NCBI RefSeq assembly: GCF_900115565.1
Contig: NZ_FOWW01000005.1
Span: 186,001 to 250,000 of the forward strand
Length of the DNA stretch: 64,000 nucleotides
Direction: 5' to 3'
DNA from: Amycolatopsis arida
Lineage (GTDB): Bacteria; Actinomycetota; Actinomycetes; Mycobacteriales; Pseudonocardiaceae
Shown here: positions 1 to 7,953 of the stretch, piece by piece
Layout: each line of letters opens with the position of its first letter
Numbering within the stretch: position 1 is the first letter of the stretch
Notes under the pieces: model-generated
What the model was told of the DNA's origin: nothing
The model's database searches: none
What the model saw: only the letters and a program-made list of their open reading frames with translations
Program-made: the position numbers and the translations under genes

Positions 1-550
1 TGTCCAGCTCGGCCACGTCGTAGCGCTTGGCGTCGGGCCGGAAGTCGCCGCCGCCGAGCCGGGCCGCACGCCCCGCGACGTGCCGCAGCGGCCGGGCCAG
101 CCGGCGGGCGGTGACCGACGCCACCAGCGTCCCGGTGCCCACCGACAGCACGACCAGCAGCACCACCACCAGCAGCATCTGGGTCTGCCGGGTGCGCAGC
201 GGCCCCGCCGGGATGACCAGCTCCACCGTGCCGGCCTTGGCGATCGGCACCTCCTCGGACACCCGGTTCGGCCCGGGGTCGGCGCCGTAGCGCAGCGTGA
301 CGTCGCCGGCCTGGCGGACGAGCAGCAGCCCGTCCTCCGGCACGGCGACCCGCACGTCGTCGAGGTCGAGGGGCCTTCCGTTGGCCAGCTGGTCGTCCAG
401 CGTCGCGGCGATCTGCTGCGCGCTGGCCGCCAGCTGCTCGCGGGTGATGTTCTCCACCAGCTGCCACGCGGTGATCCCCAGCGGGATCCCCAGCGCCACC
501 GCCGTGACCGCGACGGCGAGCAGGATCGCCAGCAGGATGCGTCGGCGCAC
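1..550 (-). CDS. Sensor histidine kinase, N-terminal part (runs off the window)
   Basis: Reading leftwards from a GTG at 550, the 183 visible codons encode a membrane sensor: first helix about residues 5-28, extracytoplasmic region about 30-120, second helix about 124-146, then a HAMP-like segment (ARRLARPLRHV, then GGGDF). The catalytic DHp and ATPase domains lie beyond position 1. The gene follows its response regulator by 6 nt, so the pair is one transcript. The stimulus cannot be read from the sensor region. The visible half is typical of an EnvZ/CseC-like kinase paired with an OmpR-type regulator. Confidence 0.88.
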   Translation of the reverse strand, partial: MRRRILLAILLAVAVTAVALGIPLGITAWQLVENITREQLAASAQQIAATLDDQLANGRPLDLDDVRVAVPEDGLLLVRQAGDVTLRYGADPGPNRVSEEVPIAKAGTVELVIPAGPLRTRQTQMLLVVVLLVVLSVGTGTLVASVTARRLARPLRHVAGRAARLGGGDFRPDAKRYDVAELD

Positions 551-556
551 GGGCCG

Positions 557-1255
557 TCAGTCCACGTTGAACCGGAAGCCGACGCCGCGCACGGTGGCGA
601 TCCGCCGCTCGTCGCCGGGCCGCACCGGCCTGGTCGGGTCCGGCTCGGCGGCGACCGCGAGCTTGCGGCGCAGCCAGGACATGTGCATGTCGAGCGTCTT
701 GGAGGTCTTGGACTCCAGGTCGTTCCACACCTCGGCGAGGATCTCGTCTCGGCTCACCACCTGCCCCGCCCGGCTCATCAGCACCCGCAGCAGCTCGAAC
801 TCCTTGTTGGCCAGCTGCACCTCGCGGCCGTCCACGGTCACCAGCCGCGCGGCCAGGTCCATCCGGACGCCGCCGGCGTCGAGCACCTCCGGGGCCCTGC
901 GGCGCAGCAGCGCGCGGATCCGGGCGAGCAGCTCGGCCAGCCGGAACGGCTTGGCGACGTAGTCGTCGGCGCCGGCGTCGAGGCCGACGACGAAGTCCAC
1001 CTCGTCGGTGCGCGCGGTCAGCATCAGCACCGGCAGCTCGGTGCCGGCCGCGCGCAGCCGCCGGCACACCTCGAGACCGTCCATTCCGGGCAGCCCGAGG
1101 TCGAGCACCAGCAGATCGACCCCGCCGGTGCCGGTGCGCTCCAGCACCGTGGGCCCCTCGGTGACCACCTCGACGCAGTACCCCTCCCGCTGCAGTGCCC
1201 GGGAGAGCGGATCGGCGATGGCCGGGTCGTCCTCGGCAAGTAACACCACGCTCAC
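557..1255 (-). CDS. OmpR-family response regulator
   Basis: The 232-aa protein has a receiver domain (acidic pair D9/D10, phospho-acceptor D52 in LVLDLGLPGMDG, conserved lysine in DDYVAKPF) and a C-terminal winged helix (LANKEFELLRVL, then a VRGVGFRF hairpin). It should bind DNA when phosphorylated by the kinase encoded just downstream. The GTG at 1255 was chosen because a TAGAGT hexamer ends 7 nt upstream, the leaderless spacing seen widely in this window. An open frame extends further up but opposes hisN. Codon 5 is the rare leucine codon TTA (1241-1243 on the complement), so translation may depend on a bldA-type tRNA. Confidence 0.93.
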   Translation of the reverse strand: MSVVLLAEDDPAIADPLSRALQREGYCVEVVTEGPTVLERTGTGGVDLLVLDLGLPGMDGLEVCRRLRAAGTELPVLMLTARTDEVDFVVGLDAGADDYVAKPFRLAELLARIRALLRRRAPEVLDAGGVRMDLAARLVTVDGREVQLANKEFELLRVLMSRAGQVVSRDEILAEVWNDLESKTSKTLDMHMSWLRRKLAVAAEPDPTRPVRPGDERRIATVRGVGFRFNVD

Positions 1256-1262
1256 CTCACCA

Positions 1263-1268
1263 ACTCTA
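1263..1268 (-). promoter_or_regulatory. -10 hexamer TAGAGT of the response regulator (leaderless type)
   Basis: TAGAGT on the minus strand ends exactly 7 nt before the GTG at 1255. No strong -35 is visible. The spacing predicts a transcript that begins at or next to the start codon. Confidence 0.55.
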
Positions 1269-1297
1269 CGGCCGCGCGGCGTGCGACGATCCTGGTC

Positions 1298-2119
1298 GTG
1301 TCCCACGATCCGAGCGACCTGACCCTGGCCCTGCGGCTGGCCGACGCCGCCGACGAGATCACCACGACCCGGTTCCGGGCGCGGGACCTGAGCGTGCGCA
1401 GCAAGCCCGACCGGACCCCGGTGACCGACGCCGACACCGCGGTCGAGGACGCGGTGCGCGCGGTGCTGGCGGTGGAGCGACCCGGTGACACCGTGGCCGG
1501 CGAGGAGCGCGGCGGGACGGCCTCCGGCACCGGACGGACGTGGGTGCTCGACCCCATCGACGGCACGAAGAACTTCCTCCGCGGATTACCCGTCTGGGCT
1601 AGCTTGCTCGCGTTAGTGGTGGGCGGCACGCCGGTGATCGGGGTGGTCAGCGCGCCGGCGCTGGGCCGGCGCTGGTGGGCCGCGGCGGGCGGTGGGGCGT
1701 GGGTGCGTGACGCGGCCGGGGAACGCCGGCTCGCGGTGTCCGGGGTGGCCCGGCTGGCCGACGCCTACCTGTCCACCACGCACCTGGGCTCGTGGGTCGA
1801 GTACCACTCGCGGGAGGCGTACCTGGCGCTGGTGGACGCGTGCTGGGAGAACCGCGCGTTCGGCGACTTCTGGCAGCACTGCCTGGTCGCCGAGGGGGCG
1901 ATCGACGTGGCGGCCGAGGCGATCGTGAACCCGTGGGACGTCGCGGCCGCGCAGGTGCTGGTCACCGAGGCCGGCGGGCGGTTCACCGACCTGGCGGGCA
2001 AGCCCCGCTTCGACGGCGGCTCGGCACTGTCCACCAACGGCCACCTCCACGCCGAGGCACTGGCCCTGCTGAACACTCGTAGCACGACGGGCTACGGGGG
2101 GCTACAATCGTCTTCGTGA
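1298..2119 (+). CDS. hisN: Inositol monophosphatase-family enzyme, probable histidinol-phosphatase
   Basis: The 273-aa protein carries the metal-site motifs of the inositol monophosphatase fold: [24 protein letters not shown] and VNPWDVAA. These motifs and the length fit the HisN-type histidinol-phosphatase of actinobacteria (histidine biosynthesis), though substrate cannot be separated from inositol phosphate by motif alone. The GTG at 1298 follows the divergent regulator by 42 nt. Two in-frame TTA codons (residues 97 and 106) are unusual at this GC content. The stop at 2117-2119 overlaps the GTG of the downstream antitoxin, and the last 15 or so residues (from about [10 protein letters not shown]) look like sequence acquired with the toxin-antitoxin promoter. 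Confidence 0.85.
   Translation: MSHDPSDLTLALRLADAADEITTTRFRARDLSVRSKPDRTPVTDADTAVEDAVRAVLAVERPGDTVAGEERGGTASGTGRTWVLDPIDGTKNFLRGLPVWASLLALVVGGTPVIGVVSAPALGRRWWAAAGGGAWVRDAAGERRLAVSGVARLADAYLSTTHLGSWVEYHSREAYLALVDACWENRAFGDFWQHCLVAEGAIDVAAEAIVNPWDVAAAQVLVTEAGGRFTDLAGKPRFDGGSALSTNGHLHAEALALLNTRSTTGYGGLQSSS
2079..2108 (+). promoter_or_regulatory. Promoter and candidate operator of the toxin-antitoxin module
   Basis: TACAAT (2103-2108) ends 7 nt before the antitoxin GTG at 2116, predicting a leaderless mRNA. It lies inside the 3' end of hisN. GTAGC (2079-2083) is followed by inverted copies GCTAC at 2091-2095 and 2101-2105, the last overlapping the -10. That is a plausible autoregulatory operator for the Phd-type antitoxin; binding is inferred. 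Confidence 0.55.
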
Positions 2120-2385
2120 ACACGATCTCGCAGCGTGAGCTGCGGAACAATTCCGCGGCGGTGATGGACGCCGTGGAGGCCGGGGAGAGCTACGTCATCA
2201 CCCGGAACGGGGTCGAGGTAGCGGAACTGCGTCCCGTCCGCCGTCACCGGAAGGTGACCGCCGAGGAGTTGGTGGCGCAGCACCGTCGGCTGCCGCGCGT
2301 GGACTACGCGCAGATGAGGCGTGAGGCGGACGAGATATTCGGCGAGGACCGAGTCGGCGACGAAACCGACCTGTTCCGTGGCTGA
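2116..2385 (+). CDS. Phd/YefM-family antitoxin
   Basis: The 89-aa protein begins [20 protein letters not shown] followed by [16 protein letters not shown], the N-terminal dimerising DNA-binding fold of Phd/YefM antitoxins. The charged C-terminal tail (from about residue 50) would wrap and inhibit the partner toxin. It overlaps the toxin start by 8 nt and the hisN stop by 4 nt, so it is translationally tied to both. Autorepression through the 2079-2108 region is expected for the family but not demonstrated here. Confidence 0.9.
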   Translation: MNTISQRELRNNSAAVMDAVEAGESYVITRNGVEVAELRPVRRHRKVTAEELVAQHRRLPRVDYAQMRREADEIFGEDRVGDETDLFRG

Positions 2386-2782
2386 TCAGGACAAGCACGG
2401 TGTGCTCGACACGAGCGTCTTCATCGACCTGGCCTTTCTCGATCCCACGGCCCTGCCTGTCTTCCCCGAGATCACCACGGTCACGCTGGCCGAGCTGCAC
2501 CAGGGTGTCGCCATGGCTCGGGACTCCCATACCAAAGCGGCTCGCATCGAGCAGCTCGGTGCGGCGATCGCCAGCTTCGACGCATTGCCGTTCGACAAAC
2601 CCGCCGCGGCCCGTTACGGGACGCTCGTCGCACTCACGATCGAGGCCAAGCGTGATCCACGCCCGCGCCGAATGGACTTGATGATTGCGGCGGTGGCCTC
2701 CTGCCACGATCTGCCGCTCTACACGCGCAACCCCACCGATTTCCGCGGACTGGACTCAGCGGTCCGGGTGGTGGCGGTGTGA
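2378..2782 (+). CDS. PIN-domain (VapC-like) ribonuclease toxin
   Basis: The 134-aa PIN protein has the acidic metal-binding set in order: D in [11 protein letters not shown] in TLAELHQG, D in RRMDLMIAA and D in TRNPTDF. VapC-type toxins cleave specific RNAs with Mg2+ and are neutralised by the upstream antitoxin. The GTG at 2378 overlaps the antitoxin stop by 8 nt; the longer open frame upstream lies inside the antitoxin gene. The pairing with a Phd-type rather than VapB-type antitoxin is common in actinobacteria. RNA target unknown. Confidence 0.9.
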   Translation: MADQDKHGVLDTSVFIDLAFLDPTALPVFPEITTVTLAELHQGVAMARDSHTKAARIEQLGAAIASFDALPFDKPAAARYGTLVALTIEAKRDPRPRRMDLMIAAVASCHDLPLYTRNPTDFRGLDSAVRVVAV

Positions 2783-2795
2783 GAGGCATCCGTGG

Positions 2796-3068
2796 TCAGG
2801 GCAGCACGCCGACGGCGCCGCGGGCGACCTGGGCCCAGGTGAGTCGGCCGAACAGGTAGTGGCAGGCCACCTGCTCGTTGCTGAACCGCGCCCAGTCGTA
2901 GCGGTTGCCCTGCTCGCGCCAGAACACCTCCCAGGCCACGCCGCACTCGGCGTCGGGCTCCTCGATACGCAGCAGGCACCACGTGTTGTCCGCCTCCGTA
3001 CCGATCGAGACCACCTCCGGCGGCACCCCGACCGCCGCGAGCCAGCGTTCGATCGACTCGATGTTCAT
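2796..3068 (-). CDS. Probable immunity protein of the TNT toxin
   Basis: This 90-aa soluble acidic protein (NIESIERWLAAVGVPPEVV, then GVAWEVFWREQGNRYDWARF) is encoded right after the TNT-domain toxin with a 4-nt ATGA overlap (ATG at 3068-3066, toxin stop at 3067-3065). TNT NADases in M. tuberculosis and other actinobacteria are followed by a small cytosolic inhibitor (IFT-type). Position, size and translational coupling support the same role here. I do not recognise specific inhibitor residues, so the function is inferred from context. Confidence 0.75.
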   Translation of the reverse strand: MNIESIERWLAAVGVPPEVVSIGTEADNTWCLLRIEEPDAECGVAWEVFWREQGNRYDWARFSNEQVACHYLFGRLTWAQVARGAVGVLP

Positions 3069-5521
3069 GCGTCCTCCTGGAACGTGATGTCGGCCAGGTA
3101 TCCCAGGGTCACCAGCTCCGCCGCCGAGTAGACCGCGCGCAACCGGGTACCGCCGCCGGGCTGGCCGAACCACCCCGCCGACACGCTCCGCCACACCGGC
3201 AGCTCGCGCAGCACCCGGTAGCGGCGGTACCCGGCCGACAGGTGGGTCGGCGGCAGCGATCGCTCGGCGAACGGCGTGCCGCTTGGCGCGAACACCCGGC
3301 CCGCCGCCGTGCCGAACCGGTCGATCACGGTGCCCTCCGGCAACGACACCGGGTCGCCCGGCGCGCACCCGCCTTCCGGGTACCGCTCCCCCGGTGGCCA
3401 GGCGTGCTCCGGAGCGCCGCGGTCGGTGTGCACCAGGTACCGACGGTCCCACTCGCGGCGGACGAGCCCGCCGAGCGGGTCGTGGCCGACGGTGAGCGCG
3501 GCCGGCGGGCGGGGCAGCACCCCGGCCGGTGGCGGGGCCGGGTAGCGTCGGCCCTCGCGGATCCGGTCGAGCACGGGGCCGGGGTCGATCGCCGCGGAAT
3601 CGGGGTGGTCGTGCGGCGGGAACCGCAGCCCGGCCGCGAAGTCGGCCTCCGGCGGCGGCAGCGGGAGCTGCCGGGCCGGGCGGTGGCGGGCCACCGGCAG
3701 GTGCCCGATCGGGAACATGTGCACCAGGAACAACGCCACGACGCTGTCCCGCTCCTGGCGCGGGGTGCCCACCGGCACCGGCAGCGGCCGTGCCTCGCCC
3801 CGGTCCGGCCCCGGCCGCGGTTCCGGCTGGCCCGGTGGTACCGGTCGTTCCGGCTGGCCGGCGGAATGCTGGCCCGGTACCCGGGAGGTGGCCGGCGGCA
3901 CGCCGGGCCCGGAGGCGGGCGGCGCGGCACCGACCGTGTGGTCGGGAGGCGCGACTCCGGTCCCCCCGTGGCGGGCGGGCGGCACCGCGCCGGCGGCCGA
4001 CCGACCGGGGGACGGTGGAACCCCCGTGACCGGCGGGCTCCCGCCCGTGCGGGGCCGGACCGGCTGAGCGGCGCCGGCCCCTGGCTGGCGGGTGAACGGA
4101 ACCGCGCTCGCGGCGGGCGGAGCCGCACCCGGCGCGAGAGGGGCGGGCCGATTCCCGAAGGGATGGCCGCCCGATCCCAGCAATGGGCCGGCCGGCATCG
4201 GGTGGGCCACTGGCGCCGGTGCCGGCGCCCCACGCGCGTCGGGGCCGGCGGGTGCCCACGCGCCGCCCTGCGGACCGGCCGGCGCGGCGCCGGGCGGGAG
4301 CGGGCCGGCGTTCGGCACCGCCGCGAACGAGCCCCCGGTGAACCCGGCGGCCACGGTGTGCTCGGGAGCCCGCGGCAGTCCCGCGGGCGGGGTCGGCGCG
4401 TCCGAGTACGCCGGACCGGCCACGTCGGCGCGCGGCCACTGGCGGGGCAACACGATCGGCCCGGTGCCCTCGTCAACCGTCGGCGCCGCCGGGCCGGGCG
4501 GATGCTCCGGCCGCGCGCCGGGGGACGCGTCGCCACCCTCGCTGACCCCGGCCGGTGTGCCCGCCCCCACCAGCCCCGATCCGCCGTCACCGGACTCGAC
4601 CCGACCACCTCCCGGCACCACGTCACCGACCTCGCCGGGCGCACCACCCGCCGGCGGCCCCCAACCGCCGGCGCCCGCGCCCACCGCGTCCGGCACGCCC
4701 CCGGCCGCCCCCGCGACCACGCCACCAACCCCACGCACCACCCGACCCACGTCCGACCCGCCGTCACCGGACTCGACCTCGCCGGTCAGGCCACCCGCCG
4801 CGTCCACCAGTGCCCTCGGCACGGTCCCGACCGGCCCCAGGTCGCGGAGCGGGCCGGCCGAATCACCCGCGGGCGCTGAGTCACCACCCGACCCGGTCAG
4901 CGCCAGCGCCGAGTCGAGGACGGCCGGTGGCAGGCCGGTCACCGCCGCGAGCAGACCGCCCTGCCCGTCCGTCGTCCGGGCCCCCGGCGCGGACACCGCC
5001 ACGTCGGCCAGCGCGGCCACCGGCGACCCGCCCCCCGGTCCGACCGCCGCGGCGAGCCCACCGGACAGCGCGGCCAGGTTCGCCGCGGCGCCGCGCAGCA
5101 CGGTGTCCACCCCGAGCAGCGCCGCCGGGTGACCGGCCGCGGCCGCCGCCCGCGCCGCCGCCACGTTCTCCGCCGCCGCCACCAGCCGGCGCACCATCTC
5201 GACCTTCGCCGCGCCCACCTGCTCGGCGGCCGCCGCCAACCGGGCGGCGGCGGCGTCGGCGGCGCGGGCCAGGTCGGCCACCGCGCCCCGGTCGGGGTCG
5301 GCCAGCTCCGCCCAGCGCGTCCTGGCCGCCTCGCCCGCCGGTCCGGACATCGCGTCGAGCACCCCGACCCGGTCGGCGTCCTCGGCGAGGACCTCCAGCC
5401 GGCGCCGCGCCTCCCGCCACGCCTCGGCCTGCGCCCGCATCGCGTCCTCGTCCGCTCGCGGCCAGCGGAGCCCCACCGCCGCCGCGATCTCGGCCAGCTC
5501 GGCCGGCAGCTCGACGCCCAT
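3065..5521 (-). CDS. Type VII-associated polymorphic toxin with C-terminal TNT NAD+ glycohydrolase domain
   Basis: The 818-aa protein has an Ala-rich helical N-terminus (about 1-180) resembling WXG/PPE-type export domains and a Pro/Gly/Ala-rich linker (about 200-560). Next comes a segment of TNT proteins (FLVHMFPIGHLPVA, QLPLPPPEADFAAGLRFPP), and a TNT domain closes it (about 714-818: YPEGG, LPEGTVIDRFG, FAPSGTPFAERSLPP, WFGQPGGG). The Arg of DRFG and Gln of GQPGGG match residues important in M. tuberculosis TNT (CpnT C-terminus), which hydrolyses NAD+. The position I align with the TNT histidine reads Arg here, which needs a real alignment. No signal peptide is seen, as expected for ESX export. 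It sits between the WXG-like gene (1-nt overlap) and the immunity gene (4-nt overlap). Confidence 0.88.
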   Translation of the reverse strand: MGVELPAELAEIAAAVGLRWPRADEDAMRAQAEAWREARRRLEVLAEDADRVGVLDAMSGPAGEAARTRWAELADPDRGAVADLARAADAAAARLAAAAEQVGAAKVEMVRRLVAAAENVAAARAAAAAGHPAALLGVDTVLRGAAANLAALSGGLAAAVGPGGGSPVAALADVAVSAPGARTTDGQGGLLAAVTGLPPAVLDSALALTGSGGDSAPAGDSAGPLRDLGPVGTVPRALVDAAGGLTGEVESGDGGSDVGRVVRGVGGVVAGAAGGVPDAVGAGAGGWGPPAGGAPGEVGDVVPGGGRVESGDGGSGLVGAGTPAGVSEGGDASPGARPEHPPGPAAPTVDEGTGPIVLPRQWPRADVAGPAYSDAPTPPAGLPRAPEHTVAAGFTGGSFAAVPNAGPLPPGAAPAGPQGGAWAPAGPDARGAPAPAPVAHPMPAGPLLGSGGHPFGNRPAPLAPGAAPPAASAVPFTRQPGAGAAQPVRPRTGGSPPVTGVPPSPGRSAAGAVPPARHGGTGVAPPDHTVGAAPPASGPGVPPATSRVPGQHSAGQPERPVPPGQPEPRPGPDRGEARPLPVPVGTPRQERDSVVALFLVHMFPIGHLPVARHRPARQLPLPPPEADFAAGLRFPPHDHPDSAAIDPGPVLDRIREGRRYPAPPPAGVLPRPPAALTVGHDPLGGLVRREWDRRYLVHTDRGAPEHAWPPGERYPEGGCAPGDPVSLPEGTVIDRFGTAAGRVFAPSGTPFAERSLPPTHLSAGYRRYRVLRELPVWRSVSAGWFGQPGGGTRLRAVYSAAELVTLGYLADITFQEDA

Positions 5522-5844
5522 CAGCCGAGCCCCGCGCCGGCGTCGGTCACGTCACGCTCCGCGGCGTCCTCCCCGGCCGCGTACGCCGCGGCGGCGCCGG
5601 CGAGCCGGGCACCGAAGTCGGCGAACCGGCCGCCGAGCCCCGCCAGCCCGGCCAGCGCGTCCTCGGCGGGACCGGCGTGCGCCGCGGCGAAGCCCTGGCC
5701 CACCGCGTCGTCGCCCCACACCGGGCCGGCCGCCAGCGCCTCCCGCAGCTCGGCGGCGATGGCACCGGCGCGCTCGGCGAGGGCGGCGACCTCCTCGGCG
5801 CGGGCGGCCACCCGGGCGGGGTCGGCCGCGAAGCCGCCGCTCAT
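5521..5844 (-). CDS. WXG100-like type VII export partner
   Basis: The 107-aa Ala-rich helical protein has the turn VWGDDAVGQGFAAAH (about 42-56), the WxG-like centre of ESX small partners. It is preceded by helix AARAEEVAALAERAGAIAAEL and followed by a second helix. Start ATG 5844 overlaps the upstream stop in an ATGA tetrad and its stop shares one base with the toxin ATG, so all four cassette genes are translationally coupled. It probably dimerises with the toxin N-terminus for secretion; an inference from family behaviour. Confidence 0.78.
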   Translation of the reverse strand: MSGGFAADPARVAARAEEVAALAERAGAIAAELREALAAGPVWGDDAVGQGFAAAHAGPAEDALAGLAGLGGRFADFGARLAGAAAAYAAGEDAAERDVTDAGAGLG

Positions 5845-6284
5845 CGCGCCTCCTCCAACCAGCTCTGGTCCTCGAGGCTCTCGTCGTCGTCCGCGGCGGC
5901 CGCGGCGGCCGCGGCGCCCATGGCCGTGACCTCGGTCGCGGCGAGGTCGCCGGTGCCCAGCAGGAGCGCCTGCGGATCGGTGCCGTCGGGCAGCGCGGGC
6001 GCCAGGACATCGGCCGCGCCACGCAGCGCCCGCACGGTGGCCGCGGCGCTGACCCGCACGATCTCCCTGGCCAACTCGGCCGGCCGGTACCGCTGGTAGG
6101 CCTCGTCGGCGATGACCAGCCCGGTCAGGACGCCCCGGGCATTCACCGTGGCGGTGACCAGCCCTTCGGCGCTGCTGGCCGACTCGGTGACCGCCGCCAG
6201 CTCCCGCTGCGCCTCGGCCAGCTGGTCCCGGCTGCGCCGGTAGCCGGCGAGCAGCTCCGCCACCTGTGCGCTGTGCTCGGTCAC
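5841..6284 (-). CDS. YbaB/EbfC-like nucleoid-associated or ESX accessory protein
   Basis: The 147-aa protein has the YbaB/EbfC layout: helix (AELLAGYRRSRDQLAEAQREL), strand segment with V-T-A-T-V-N-A-R-G-V-L-T-G-L-V-I, then a second helix region. An Ala/Asp-rich tail ends it. GTG 6284 is preceded by a strong GGGGAGGG ribosome site. It opens the TNT cassette operon. The family binds DNA, but YbaB-like proteins recur in type VII operons of Pseudonocardiaceae (another is at 50080), where the job is unknown. The 120 nt upstream must hold the cassette promoter; I found no clear hexamers. Confidence 0.75.
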   Translation of the reverse strand: MTEHSAQVAELLAGYRRSRDQLAEAQRELAAVTESASSAEGLVTATVNARGVLTGLVIADEAYQRYRPAELAREIVRVSAAATVRALRGAADVLAPALPDGTDPQALLLGTGDLAATEVTAMGAAAAAAAADDDESLEDQSWLEEAR

Positions 6285-6404
6285 GGCGCCCTCCCCGATC
6301 CGACACGTCCGCGGGTGTGCGCGATACCGCGCACCAGCTCCGACGTGCCGGACGGCCGCGCGGTTCCGGCCGACGCGCAACCGTTGCCGGATCGGGTGAG
6401 CCGC

Positions 6405-7352
6405 TCAACCGGTCAGCGCGCGCACCACCCGCGACGGGCTGGGCCTTCCCAGCCGCTCGGCCATCCACGCGCTGGTGGCCACCAGCGCGTCCAGGTCGAC
6501 GCCGTGCTCGATGCCGAGGCCGTCGAGCAACCACACGAGGTCCTCGGTCGCCAGGTTCCCGGTGGCCGACTCGGCGTAGGGGCAGCCGCCGAGCCCACCG
6601 GCCGAGGAATCCACAGTGGACACACCGCGGCGGAGCGCGGCGAGGGTGTTGGCCAGCGCTTGACCGTAGGTGTCGTGGAAGTGCACGGCCAGCACGCTCG
6701 GGTCCACCCCGGCGTCGGCGAACGCCCGCAGCAGCGCCTCGACGTGGCCGGCGGTGGCGACGCCGATGGTGTCGCCGAGGGAGAGCTGCCCGCAGCCGAG
6801 GTCGAGCAGCCGCCGCCCGGCCCGCACCACCTGCTCGACCGGCACCGGGCCCTCCCACGGGTCGCCGAAGCACATCGACAGGTAGCCGCGCACCGCGAGC
6901 CCCTCCGCGGTGGCCCTGGTCACCACCGGCGTGAACATGTCGAACTGCGCGTCCAACCCGCTGTTCAGGTTGCGCCGGGCGAACGCCTCGGTCGCGCTGG
7001 CGAACACCGCGACGTCGCGCACCCCGGCGGCGAGCGCGCGGCCGAGTCCCTTCTGGTTGGGCACCAGCACCGGGTAGCGCACGCCGTCCCGGCGGGTCAG
7101 CCCGGCCAGCAGCCGCTCGGCGTCGGCCAGCTGCGGCACCCACTTCGGGTGCACGAAGCTGGTGGCCTCCAGCACGGACAGCCCGGCGGCCGCCAACCGG
7201 TCGAGGAACTCCAGCTTGACCTCCACCGGCACGGTCGTCGCCTCGTTCTGCAACCCGTCGCGCGGCCCGACCTCCCAGATCGTGACCCGCTCCGGAAGGC
7301 CGTCGGCCGAGGGCACCCGCATGGGCAGGCCCAGCTTCCGTGTGGCCACCAC
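6405..7352 (-). CDS. Hydroxymethylglutaryl-CoA lyase
   Basis: The 315-aa TIM-barrel lyase should split HMG-CoA into acetoacetate and acetyl-CoA in leucine catabolism. Visible family motifs: EVGPRDGLQNE near the N-terminus (metal-binding Asp), the HFHDTYGQALAN metal-site histidines, and GLGGCPYAESATGNLATED with the catalytic Cys. Length is normal. Start GTG 7352 abuts the PH-protein stop, and an AGGAGG lies just upstream; the next GTG at 7349 has better spacing, so the start is uncertain by one codon. Co-transcribed with the PH-domain gene. Confidence 0.92.
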   Translation of the reverse strand: MVATRKLGLPMRVPSADGLPERVTIWEVGPRDGLQNEATTVPVEVKLEFLDRLAAAGLSVLEATSFVHPKWVPQLADAERLLAGLTRRDGVRYPVLVPNQKGLGRALAAGVRDVAVFASATEAFARRNLNSGLDAQFDMFTPVVTRATAEGLAVRGYLSMCFGDPWEGPVPVEQVVRAGRRLLDLGCGQLSLGDTIGVATAGHVEALLRAFADAGVDPSVLAVHFHDTYGQALANTLAALRRGVSTVDSSAGGLGGCPYAESATGNLATEDLVWLLDGLGIEHGVDLDALVATSAWMAERLGRPSPSRVVRALTG

Positions 7353-7919
7353 TCACCTCCTGCCGCGCGACCGGGGCCCGGCCGGGTCGGAGTCGAACCC
7401 GGCGTCACCCTGCCGGCCGTAGTCGTCGTAGGGGTTGTCGTTGACCTCGCGGTAGATGTAGGTGTGCACCTTCTCCACGCTCGGGATGTCGTCGAACCGC
7501 AACGCCTGCTCCGAGGCCGACTCGATGATGAGCGTTCCGCAGCCGAAGATCCGGTCGACGAGACCGTGCTCGAACTGGACGCTGTTGATCCGGGTCATCG
7601 GGATGTCGATGCCGGTGCGCTTCACCACGCCCTCACGGGCGATCACCCGGTCGGAGGTGACGATGAAGTGCGTGGTGCGCCAGCGCACGAACGGCGCCAG
7701 CACCAGCCAGGCGACCAGCAGCAGCGCCACGGCACCGAGCGCGACCAGCGACACGAGGTCCCACGGCGGGGTGAGGTCACGGGCCAACAGCGCGAGCCAG
7801 CCGCCCCCGGCGAGCACCACCAGCAGCACGACGACCGGCCAGAACAGCATCTTGGTGTGCGGGTGCTTGTGCACCACGACGTACTCGCCCTCACTGAGCA
7901 GGTCGTCCGGATAGGCCAC
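7353..7919 (-). CDS. Membrane PH-domain (bPH2) protein
   Basis: The 188-aa protein has an N-terminal cytosolic lead (YPDDLLSEGEYVVVHKHPH), two close membrane helices (about 26-46 and 53-75), then a bacterial PH domain (THFIVTSDRVIAREGVVKR, IDIPMTRINSVQFEHGLVDRI, GTLIIESAS). A ribosome site (GGGGAG) precedes GTG 7919. The same gene stands beside birA in M. tuberculosis (Rv3278c, from memory). Role unknown; probably a membrane scaffold. Confidence 0.85.
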   Translation of the reverse strand: MAYPDDLLSEGEYVVVHKHPHTKMLFWPVVVLLVVLAGGGWLALLARDLTPPWDLVSLVALGAVALLLVAWLVLAPFVRWRTTHFIVTSDRVIAREGVVKRTGIDIPMTRINSVQFEHGLVDRIFGCGTLIIESASEQALRFDDIPSVEKVHTYIYREVNDNPYDDYGRQGDAGFDSDPAGPRSRGRR

Positions 7920-7953
7920 CTCAACGCTCCCCGTGCCGTGCGGTGCTGGTGGG

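Noticed and set aside
2796-4439. Long minus-strand frame joining the immunity gene to the upstream region
   Set aside because: Only its last 90 codons have natural composition and start with an ATG in an ATGA overlap; the rest is out-of-frame translation of the toxin gene.
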